The notes below the pieces were generated by a model. The model made no database searches. It saw only the letters and a program-made list of their open reading frames with translations, and was not told where the DNA came from. Shown one piece after another: positions 54,905 to 64,000 of a stretch of DNA of 64,000 bases (position 1 is the stretch's first letter; the number at the start of each line of letters is the position of its first letter). A program made the translations under genes and the position numbers. The stretch comes from Thalassia testudinum (Eukaryota; Streptophyta; Magnoliopsida; Alismatales; Hydrocharitaceae). The stretch lies in NCBI GenBank assembly GCA_037157565.1, contig JAZHRO010000013.1:118744001-118808000 (forward strand), given 5' to 3'.

Positions 54905-57706
54905 TGATAAGAGCCTCATCATGAGCCATAACTAGCTCATTTTGACCCACTAAAGAGAATAAAAGCTCCTGCATAACTTACAAGAGGGCTTAATTGAAGG
55001 AATAAGTGTTTTGAGAAGAAAACATGAAATAAAGGTTAAAACTGTAATTTTACCATGCAGTACATGAGAGGGATTTCTCAGAGACAAAACATAGGTCAAA
55101 TGATCTGAATAAGATAAAAAGTGGGTTGAGTCAATCAGAAATGGGTTCACGTGCAATCCCGGAATTAAATGACATCTAGTAACCCAAAAACAGACCAGCT
55201 TAATTCAACAAGGTTCTGGTCAGGATAAAAATCAAGTAAACCCTCTAAAATTCATGGAAAAATATCCCCTAGGGTTTAGAACATTCAATTTGGCCTTTGG
55301 AACCTAGTTTGACCTAGATTGGGGTCCTAGCTCATCAATTGACCTAATTTGGGTTTTTATGCAAAATATCTAGTAAAACACGGTCAAACCTAAAATCCAA
55401 CTTCACCATTGGATTCCTTATGTCCAAATTAGGTTTGTACCAAAATTTAGACCTAAGGGGATGTCATCTTGACCTACTTTGCAATTTAGTACACCCAATT
55501 ACATTTTGGTCCCTATCTTTTGAAAGCCATTGCATAAACCCCCCTAACTTTCTCACCACTCTCACAAGCAGGTCCCTCCACCTTTATTGGGGAGAGATCC
55601 TACTCTGGTGAGGAATAGAGAGGGAATACTCTCTGATTCCTCAGAGATCTCCTTCCAGATTTGGAAGGGAGATTCTCTGAGGAATTCCCGTCCATCTGAA
55701 CTCAATCCTGATCTAAGATTTGCACCCAATCTCTCGTGCGAACGCACGAGAGATTTGGGTACTTAATTGTTTCCATCTCCGGCGAGGATTCCCGCTCTTG
55801 GAAGCTTGGCTTCCAAGCAAAGGAGTCCCTGCCTGTGCCTATAAATTAACCCTCATCTCCGACTGCACCTCCTCAGCTCGACTTGGCCGGAATTCCACCA
55901 CAATTTCCTCTTCTTCTCCTTCGACCAAGGGGTCCAGCGAGCTTCGGAGAGCCCCCCTACAATTCCTCGTCGCTCTACGACAAAACCAGTGGCAGAGCTA
56001 TCCTCCTCATCCTCCTCCGCATCGCACAACACCTGTGCATGCTTCCCTAGCTCCGTCGTCGCCGCCGTCTTCCTCCACTAGATGCTTTCTTCTCCGGTGA
56101 CAGCAGGTACTGCCAGCCGTCTTCTCGCCCCCTTCGTCCCCTTAGTTAGGTTAGAACTGCTCTTCTCTATCTCCTCTTTCATTTCCCTCATCTTATTTCA
56201 CCAAACGCTCCTCGACTGCCGCTATCCACCACCATCTTCTTCATCTCCGGCCACCCTCCGGCGAGATGCTCCCATCACTCTGCAGCCCCACATGTCTCGC
56301 CGACCACCACATAACCTCTGCCTCACCTCACTGAACATCCTCCACTCGTCCACAGACCCTCTACACCACCACAATTGTCCCCCCACCAAACCCATCCGTC
56401 CGGCCACAAGGCGACCTAGGCACACACGCCTAGGCCACCCCACGACCTGCCACCCACCGCCTGACCTTCGCCGTGACACGACGAAGGTGCTCTTGTGTTC
56501 TGATTGAGCCACAAGGCCCTTTTTGTGTCAGGCAGGTTTCGAGCTCCAACTGCCATTAGCGGTGACTCAAGGAGGTCGCAAACTCGTCCCAGGCTGTAGT
56601 GCTCCAGGAGTCCAGGTCTAGCTAACTCAGGGAGGCCTCGCGAAGTCATCTGTTCTAGAGAGTGGCACCGTGAAGCCTGCCGTGCTGCAATTGGAGGACG
56701 ATCTTCTGCGAGCGCACGCGAAAGAGCGGTGGAACTTTAGTCCCACCTAGGTAAGTTGTGAGGCGCTGGAGGACTTTAAATTGAATTTGTGCTATTGGTT
56801 CATTGCCTCCAATTACACTTGGGGTGAGGTCCCTCACCTAAACATCGCCTCATCCATGAGCTCATCACATGGATCTGGCGCGACCCGACTCGACACCCTC
56901 CTGAGCACTCCTCGTGCACCACACCCACACTAGTGCGCCTGGACCTGGGCACGCAACCTGACCCGTTTACCCGGCTCTAGGAGAGCGTGATGAAGAGTGA
57001 TACAGAGAGAGAGACACGGGTGTGGGTAAAGGGGTAGGTTTTTCTCCTCTTTGGTTTGTGCAAGGAAGGAACTGAAGACGGCAATAGGGACTTAGCCGCT
57101 ACAAGCGAAGGAAAAGAAGAAGGAAGGAAGCCATCACAGAGGAAAAAGAGAAAGGCAAGGCAGAGGGAAGAGGCGAAGGAAAAAGAGAAGAGGAACTGAA
57201 GAAGAAATAAAGAAAGGTAAAGACAAGCAGAAGAAGAGAAGCTGAAGCCAAAAAAGGAAGAAGAAGACCCGTAGAGAAAAGGAGAAAGAAACTGCAGAAG
57301 AGAGGCAAGGCAGAAGACATAGGAAAATAAGAAGAAAGAAGCAAGGCAAGAAAACTGCAGAGAAGAAACAAGAAAGAAGAAGCACAAAGAAGAAAATTAG
57401 AAGTCAGAAGAACAAGAACAAGAGAAAACATATTTTTAAGACGTTTGATCCCATGATCAGACATCCAAATTCTTTATTTTTGCCACAATTGACTTTTAAA
57501 CTCATGCATTTCTATATTTTGAATTAAGTTTTGAGTAATTAAGTGTTCAATTACATTCTTGAGATTAGTAACAAATTCTAATTGCTCCCTGTGTTCGACC
57601 TCGGATACTTAGGTTTTTGAGTAATAAACTTTTATTTGTTGACAACGCTTGATCACCTATACTACAACGTAACTAACTGTTAAAACATGATCGAGACGCG
57701 TCAACA
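54905..57706 (+). mobile_element. Solo LTR, family B, copy 2
   Basis: 2802 bp, TGATAAGAG to CGTCAACA. The uninterrupted version of the target is visible in E3 near 31045-31057. Flanks CGTA (54901-54904) and CATA (57707-57710) give a 4-bp match with one difference, less clean than elsewhere. TATA box CCTATAAATT near 55838; purine-rich region about 57060-57425; GACGTC-derived inverted repeat at 57440-57465. Confidence 0.85.
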
Positions 57707-57994
57707 CATACTTATCATCCCAAATTATTTTTCGAATTAAAATAAGATTGACTTAGTGATGACTCAAGACTAAGTCTACATTTGAGTAGACACCCAGGCT
57801 AATTAAGCCCGAAGACCTGAAGAGTCTAAGTGTTCAGGTCCTATCATATCATTTCCTAAAGTTAATAACTTCCAAATGCCTAAGTTCTATTCTCCTAATT
57901 CTTCTTTTTTTTATCGTTTTGAATTTCAATTTTTTTTTAAGAACTAAATGAAATTCTACAGAGTTAACAAAATAATTTCAAGAAAATGTTTCCA
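57707..57994 (-). other. E5 3' untranslated domain, proximal part
   Basis: Aligns with E3 31050-31308 (AGACACCCAGGCTAATTAAGCCCGAAGACCTGAAG). No gene. Confidence 0.6.
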
Positions 57995-58029
57995 CCCCCC
58001 CATGCCTAAATGATGCAATGTCCTCATTG
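57995..58029 (-). other. E5 internal polypurine tract with hairpin
   Basis: On the minus strand CAATG-AGGA-CATTG (58029-58016) then TTTAGGCATGGGGGGG (seven G, complement 57995-58001). Confidence 0.7.
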
Positions 58030-59875
58030 TAAAAACAAAGACATGAAAAGGGTGAAGTAAACAGAATATCACCTAAATTTCATGAAAATCTGATCAGCTC
58101 CACAGAGAACGTGGAATATACACATGTCCTAAATTTAATGCCTTTAGCTAGGCATAAAATACATACAAGGAAGAAATGGAGAATTCACAAATGCATGTCA
58201 GAATCAAAATAAAAATATTGATCCTCAAACTTGCCAACAGAATATGTCCACAGGATGTGGACCAAGTTATGGTGCAGACCCATGCCCCCAAGGTCAAGTG
58301 GTTCTCAGGTTCTGGATGAAAATCACTCAGAACCAAAGGTTGTTAATCTTGTCGAGCAAGGCCTGCAGTTTTGTGGTGTGCAACCCAAGACCAAAGTGTC
58401 AGACAACAAGTAAAGATGGTTCACTAGGTTTAGATGTCCTTTTAGATTTCAACTCAAAAAGATAATCAGATATTTCGAACTTGGGTTGCATGTGAAAAAT
58501 ATCGTAAGGGTCCCGGTAAAAAGTAGGTGGTTTTAGGTCAACAGGAATCCTTAAATCCAAACTCTTGCTTTCCCTGAAGTTAACTTCCTAGATCCTCACT
58601 TCCAAATTCCTATCCTCCAACATCAATTATTCGGGCTCTGGGACCTCTAGCATATCATTCACCACATATGATTTACCCAAGTCCAGAAATCGTGGTTAAC
58701 TCAAAATTGAATTGGGTATAATGATTTCCAAATCAAAATCAATCCCTTTGGGGTGTGGTTGAGGAATGGGGCTATTGATTGAATCATCAGGATTCAGATC
58801 GTCCAAGTTAGCCCCAACATGATCAAATTCGTCTATTATCGGGCTGTCAAATGGTTCATCAGATTCCTCAGGCCCATTTGTCTCACTAAAATCATCTTCC
58901 TTGCACTCAAGTGAGACTTCACTAAGAGATTCCTCACCCTCAGAATCAAAGAATTCATGATCCTTATTTATATATGTCTCAAAATTGATTGTCATTTACT
59001 AGTTCAAAGAGACATATTTTTCCTCGCTCCCTGGCTCGGGGATCTCAAGTGAATCAATCAGTTCATCCTCAATGGGTTACCCTAGCCCAACCTGGTCATC
59101 CCCATTCTCAGAAAATGTATCCCCCCCCCCGACAAACGCTTGAGCGGGTTCAGACATTGGCTCTCCTGAAGGGGGTTCATCTTGAGAATCATCCCAAGAT
59201 TTGACTAGGGCAACCATAAATTTCATCCTCAACCTTGACAACTTCCCAAGTAGAAACTCACCCAAGCCCCTATCCCTAACATTTTGGAGCAAATCCAATA
59301 AAGTACTATTCAACTCATCAATCATTTTTATCATAGGCTCCAGTGCTTCAGTGCATGATGTTGGTTGAGCTTCTAAAGATTGTATAGTGTTCCTCAAATT
59401 AGCCAACACCCTATCCTAAATCTAGTTCACCTGAATCGACTGGTTCAGTCCTAGGTTGGGTGGGCTCAGGTTAAATCTAGGGGAGTCAAGATATTGAGGT
59501 TCTCGGGTCCCTCCCTAATAGTAGGTCATTTCAAGTTGTTTAAAGGAAGGTGGCGACCTATATTCAGTGGAATATTGGGGAGAGTAGGTGTTATAATCAT
59601 TATATCCTTCTTGATTGTAGATCGGGTTGGTTTGGTGATCAAAGGATGAAGATCTATAATCATTGTAGCTATGGGAAGGATAGTAATCATAGTCTTGTTG
59701 TCCAAGGTTAGGCCCTGGACACTGAGGTTCGTATTCATATCCCCAATCAAAGTCATCCCAACTAGTGGATGGATAATTACAAGTCAAGTCGGGATAGTAA
59801 TCATCTTGGGGATAAGTGGTGGTAGGAGGATAGGACTGGAAATGTGTGAAAGATGCACAAGGATACAATGTGGAG
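58030..59875 (-). pseudogene. E5 acidic Tyr/Asp-rich protein, unassigned
   Basis: Three blocks on the minus strand, separated by stops or shifts. The first (59875-59515) is extremely Tyr/Asp/Ser-rich (SYPPTTTYPQDDYYPD, SWDDFDWGYEYEPQ). The second (59409-59077) is a helical Leu/Glu-rich stretch (LANLRNTIQSLEAQ, MIKMIDELNSTLLDLLQ) and then Gly/Pro/Glu. The third (58995-58696) is acidic (FFDSEGEESLSEVSLE, NLDDLNPDDSIN). The remainder to 58030 is interrupted. This order matches the E4 frame. A run of ten G (complement 59121-59130) sits in block two. It has no gag or pol motif and no known domain that I recognise. Confidence 0.6.
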
Positions 59876-62209
59876 TGTTGGGAGTCGTATAGCACGTATG
59901 TGATCAGAATGCATTGTAGTATAGTCTCAAAATACGATCAACAAAAATAATTGATAAGATAACGAGACTTGGAGTCCCGGTCATTCGTCTCTAGGAGGCG
60001 TTTATGGAAATGCAAATTTGAAATTGATCTCACTTGCTCTACTTGCTTAAAATTGCATGCCAGTTTCTAATCGTCAGATCAATGTTCGACCACTTTCATT
60101 ATGAGCCCTAATTACGTGTGCATGTGTTAGATAGATGACAAATGTGAAAGTGTGAGTTTCAGTATGCACAATTCTAGTTATGTGGTGGCTGTTTATAGAA
60201 AATGCATTACTAGTTAGATCCTCGATATTTTCAGGTACCAACATGCTAGTTGCAATAGATAATAATTAAAAGCAGGCAACTTTAATCACACAAAATATAT
60301 TGCAATAAGCTCATGGTGATTCTCAACACATAGATATATATATAGAAAAAGATCTTTCATTGATTCATCATGGTGCTTGCAACATGGAACTCATGGAAAA
60401 ATTATAGAGGAATGCTTGGAAACACAAATCTAGCTAGCAGAAAACAATCGCATGCATGAATCTAAAGGGGGATTATGCATGCAACATTGGGGGAGAATAT
60501 AGAGCTACACTGCTAAGTAGTAAATAAAGCATGTAAACTATGAAGAACTAAGCTACTAATCTAGCAAAAATAAGGGCATTTGTAGGTGGGCTCCGATGGC
60601 CTTTGAGTTGGTTGAGAGGAGGAGGGACAGCCAATGGTGCTTAGGCCAACCCTTGGAGAGAGGTTGAGGAGGTGATCCAACATATTGGTGTGGAGATGGT
60701 GGTGGCCATGGTGAAGCAACTCGTGAAGGTGGAGTAGAGGTGGAATATAGCTAAGCTAAATGGAAGCCAAGAATGAATGGGTGCAAATGGCCACCCCCTA
60801 GGACATTTTATAGACCTAAAGGAAACTCTCTAGAGAAGTGTGGAACTCTCTAGAGAGAGCTCCAAGAGTGGCCGGCCAAGGAGAGAGAAGGTGGTTTTTA
60901 GATCCACCATATGTGGATCTACAATTTGAATGCCTCTTGGTTGCTAATTTTAGCAACCAAGAGTGGCACCACCTTTGGAAGAGCCTAGAACACTCTAGGT
61001 GGTGTGAGAGTGCGTGTATGGGTGTGTGTGTGTGTGTGTGTGTGTGTGGCCGTGCCCTAAGTGGCTAAGTGGTCTAGGTTAGGTTGTAAGGGGTTTGGGT
61101 TAGTGTAGGTCTTAAATTAGGGTTGCAAACCCTAATTCACTAAGGTAAAGTGCATTTAAACTTAATACAAATTTAATTGGGTGTGTGAAAACTTAATTGA
61201 GAGTAAAATAACTCAATTAACTTAGGTCTTGGTCAATTCTACTCTCACTGAGTCCAATTGGACAGTGTATGCTGAGATTAGGGCTCAATTCGACTCCACG
61301 AGTCCAATTGAATAGACTGAAGAGATTGACCATGATCCAAGTCAATTAAGTTTAGTGAGGACCTAATTAGGTCCTTAGGGAGGTCTAGAGGTGATGTACT
61401 AGGGTTAGGGTACCTTAATTTAGGTTTCTAAGGGGTTAAAATTGGGTTTAGGGAGCTAGAGATCCAAGATCAAGGCTTGAATCTCAAAACAGGGTCTGGA
61501 GGGCAAGTTTGGACATCTGATAAAAGTGTCAGCCGACTTATAGTGAAAAATTAGAAGTCCAAACTTATTGTCTGGATGTCTAATCAGAGTCAGGAAGGTT
61601 TCTAGGTTCTGTCTTGGGTATTCTGCAGAAATTGGACATCTGACCAAGTGTCTGGGCATCCAATAATATTGCAGAAGTGGATTTAAGGTGTGCTGGAGTT
61701 GGCTAAGGGTTTTGGACATCCTATAACTCATATGGACGTCCAAATACAGGCTAGAATTAGGGTTTTAAGGTTTCTTATGGTGCGGTGACCTAATCTAAGG
61801 GTGGCTAAGGCTTGGGGAAGCTTCTAGGCTATCCCAGGACTAGGATGGACCTAAGTTCTTCACAATTTATTACTTTATTTCTACTTAATAGAATAACATA
61901 CCTTAACTCCCTTACATTATTATCTACTATATCTAATCTAGGTCTTCCGCTTCAGCTCTACTGCAACACTAGTTATTCTTTATTCTTCAGATCCAGCTTT
62001 AGATCCAGCTTCAGATCTAGCTTCTGATCAGCTCATTACCTGCAATTGACATAATGCACCTAATTAGTACATTATAGCATTATTTTATGCATAGGTAAAA
62101 GAAAGCAATTAGGATGCAAATAATGCTTATGCATGCATGAACTACCCTAACTTATGCTAAGTCCTAGCCTAATTTAGGTCAATTATGACCTATGATTGCT
62201 GTGCAATCA
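59876..62209 (-). mobile_element. Solo LTR, family A, copy in E5
   Basis: 2334 bp with a perfect duplication TGGAG (59871-59875 and 62210-62214). Left end TGTTGGGAGTC, right end GCAATCA. It is the most diverged family-A copy: the promoter palindrome is imperfect (60827-60862), a (GT)n run lies at 61022-61048, and an extra ~150 bp near 60070-60240 is not in the other copies. TATA box complement TTTTATAG near 60807. Confidence 0.88.
61022..61048. repeat. (GT)n microsatellite
   Basis: About 13 GT units within the family-A solo LTR, where other copies have only GTGTGTGGGTGTGTG. Confidence 0.9.
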
Positions 62210-63450
62210 TGGAGTAAAAGGGAAATCAGAAGAGAGAAAGAAGCCTTGTAGTACAAGCAATCAACACTATCCTTAGGTGGGTTAGCCTAAAGACCTACAG
62301 ACTCTCAGGACCCGTCGTGAGATTATAAATGATTTGGTCTACTTTTATCCTATCAATCCAACCAGTTAGAAGGAGGGACTGAGGAGAAGGTTCTTCCTTT
62401 GGCTTACTCTTCCGGCTCCTAGTGTACCCCCAGCCGTGGTCGATTGATGGTACTCTCCTAGCTAAAGATCAGATGGACCAACAGAAGTAGATTAATTGAA
62501 AAAAATCTCAATTTGAGCTCTGAAGAGCAAATCAATCCTTAAGGCCAACGTCTACTCAATTTTAATTAAGCTTGGGATAATTGTGCTCTTGGAATGTGAT
62601 GGGCCCTTTAGATGGGTTGTGCCCTTAATGATCAGTTAAAATGTGTGTGCGTGCACAACCAGGGTTTTCAAACAAGGTTATTTGATGACATGTCTTTTAG
62701 GGTTTAACCTTGTTTAGTAGCTTTTAGGGTTTAATCTTTAGGTTCGTTCAATCATGGTTCAGTAATACACTCCAAGTTTTGAAATCACAGGTGATGATAT
62801 GTTCCTTTAAAAATTAAAAATAAATGTGGAGTGCCTGGTTCAGCCCTAAAAATCAACCCTAAGTGGTAAGCTACTGATGGATCGCTTTTAATTTGAGTGG
62901 TATGGCCTAAACAGTTCAAGCAATTGGCCTATTGCACCACTTGTTAACGCACACAAGAATGTTTAACCTATTCAGATTTCTACTCACTTATGTGTGTGTT
63001 ACGTTGAAGTGTACCAGGTCCATAGGTCAAATCCAGGGTTAAGTGGTAGAATTAAAGTGATTGTGCACCTTAGGATTAGAAATTGTGGGGTGGGTGTTAA
63101 GTGTGTCTCTTTTAGAAAATCCCACAAGAGAAGAGTATATTTTTTTTTGTTTTTGTATATATTCGGGGGTGAGATGAGTGGAGGTGGCAAACAAACAACC
63201 AGATCTATCCTAAGGTTTATAAAAAGCACCTAAGTTGATTTGGGTTTGTGTTATTAGTGTGGTGAAATGAACTATTGGGTAGGGGAAGTAGGGGGGAACT
63301 TACAGAATTCTCTACCCCCACCTTACTCTAATCTACCGCCTTCGGCTCCTCGATCGGGTTCCTGTAAGACAATAAATCGAAGAAGAAAGATAATTTAGAA
63401 AAATATGTAAATGATGCGGGAAAATGCGATAAAAACCAAAGAGCAATGCC
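62210..63450 (-). other. E5 5' leader
   Basis: About 1.2 kb, homologous to the E3 leader (47444-48619) nearly end to end. The conserved hairpin is at 62386-62400 with the last pair broken. No gene; the overlapping frames at 62994-63233 are not conserved. Confidence 0.7.
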
Positions 63451-63468
63451 TCCCCAGCAATGGCGTCA
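63451..63468 (-). other. E5 primer-binding site (tRNA-Asp)
   Basis: The complement TGACGCCATTGCTGGGGA matches 15 of 18; the three differences are transitions. It lies three bases from the LTR. Confidence 0.85.
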
Positions 63469-63471
63469 AAA

Positions 63472-64000
63472 TGATGGAGGACAAATTGTTGTAGCTCGCA
63501 AAACACGTCTATCAGATAAAATTTATAACTGAAACTCGAAAAGTGAGTCCCGGGTCGAACACGGGGAGGCGAACATTTGGTTTTGAAAATCCACGTTTCA
63601 CTTTTTATTTGTTTTTGTCATTTTTGTCTTTTCTAATTTTTTTGGTATTTTTAATAGGGCAAGAGATCAGGTTGATGAATTCTAGCTAATCTACTTGCAA
63701 AATATAAAGGAAAGAGAGAGAGAAAAGAACAATCATCTATTTATGAATAAATATTTATTACAACTACGAAAATGGAAAAATTACACTACAAAAGCAAAAA
63801 AGATAGAAAAAGGTGAGAGAATCCCCCTCGATGGTTGCTCAGAGGACAACTCGCTCTGACGTTGCCTAAAGGAAGGTGGTGAGAAGCGAGACGAACGGGG
63901 ACAGAGCTGGAGGATGAAGGATGGGGCAGGATGACGTCGCGGTGAGGATCTTCTTCTCGAAGGTCGGTGAGAGGATGGCCACGGGATGCTCCATGAATGG
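63472..64000 (-). repeat. E5 5' LTR, cut by the window edge
   Basis: Starts TGATGGAGGACAAATTG on the plus strand. Conserved end block at 63547-63570 (CCCGGGTCGAACACGGGGAGG). The U5-side sequence resembles the E3 LTR end (ATAAATTTTAT, GAGAGA run). It continues beyond the window. Confidence 0.82.

Larger units (their letters stand above)
3652..64000 (+). mobile_element. E1: oldest Athila-like LTR retrotransposon, host of all insertions
   Basis: E1 begins with its 5' LTR at 3652 and can be followed in pieces: LTR, PBS, leader, gag (7049-8863), gag end (25762-26031), protease (28077-28448 and 50313 on), RT/RNase H (to about 52446) and integrase (to about 53630). Four insertions separate the pieces, and the coding sense picks up again across each gap. 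The 3' LTR is not in the window and should lie beyond E5. Gag and pol closely resemble those of E2, while the LTR body shares a block with E3. All frames carry stops, so the copy is dead. Confidence 0.85.
53634..64000 (-). mobile_element. E5: non-autonomous LTR element inserted in E1 integrase
   Basis: Right to left: 5' LTR (from beyond 64000 to 63472), PBS, leader, unassigned acidic frame, internal PPT, 3' domain, terminal PPT, shortened 3' LTR. No gag core or pol domain. Two solo LTRs are nested in it. The duplication cannot be tested since the right end is outside the window. Leader and LTR end resemble E3. Confidence 0.8.

Noticed and set aside
8864..62209. The repeated ~2.2-kb blocks as a CRISPR, satellite or segmental duplication
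   Set aside because: Each block has TG...CA ends, and target-site duplications or PBS/PPT neighbours. They are LTRs.

Overview
This window is repeat-filled intergenic DNA from a large plant nuclear genome, almost certainly a flowering plant; I cannot name the species. From base 3652 to the right edge nearly everything belongs to long terminal repeat (LTR) retrotransposons of the Ty3/gypsy superfamily. They look like the Athila lineage: primer-binding sites match the 3' end of tRNA-Asp, gag has no visible zinc knuckle, the pol order is protease, reverse transcriptase (RT), RNase H, integrase, and LTRs are 1.6-2.9 kb. I see no host gene, rRNA, cellular tRNA gene or CRISPR array. Boundaries were read by eye from TG...CA ends, target-site duplications (TSDs), primer-binding sites (PBS) and polypurine tracts (PPT), and may be off by a few bases.

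Layout. Bases 1-353 are the tail of an LTR. 354-3651 is decayed sequence with traces of LINE zinc knuckles and possibly a LINE RNase H. E1 (+) starts at 3652 and runs off the right edge; all other elements sit inside it. E2 (-, 8864-25761) interrupts E1 gag and is itself interrupted by a family-B solo LTR (16876-19782). A family-F solo LTR (26032-28071) lies in E1 gag. E3 (-, 28449-50312) splits the E1 protease and contains E4 (+, 37008-45055, in E3 gag) and a family-A solo LTR (45257-47443). E5 (-, about 53634 to beyond 64000) interrupts the E1 integrase and contains a second B solo LTR (54905-57706) and a second family-A solo LTR (59876-62209). Eight insertions have both flanks inside the window. 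Four show perfect 5-bp duplications (GGTAC, CTAGG, GTTCC, TGGAG), three show 5-bp duplications with one mismatch, and one shows a weaker 4-bp match.

E1, E2 and E3 once encoded gag and pol but are broken by stops and frameshifts. E4 and E5 carry no pol. In its place each has an acidic, Tyr/Asp/Asn-rich open frame that I cannot assign to a known family. The two frames resemble each other, and E5 shares its leader and the end of its LTR with E3, so E5 looks like a non-autonomous partner that E3-type proteins could have moved.

Beyond the genes, the elements share compact non-coding modules: a hairpin plus GGCATGGGGG tract present twice per element, a leader hairpin, a conserved block near the LTR 3' end, long perfect palindromes beside the LTR TATA box, GACGTC palindromes, and a tRNA-like A-box/B-box block inside two LTR families. 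These modules and the uncharacterised E4/E5 frame are the most interesting content.
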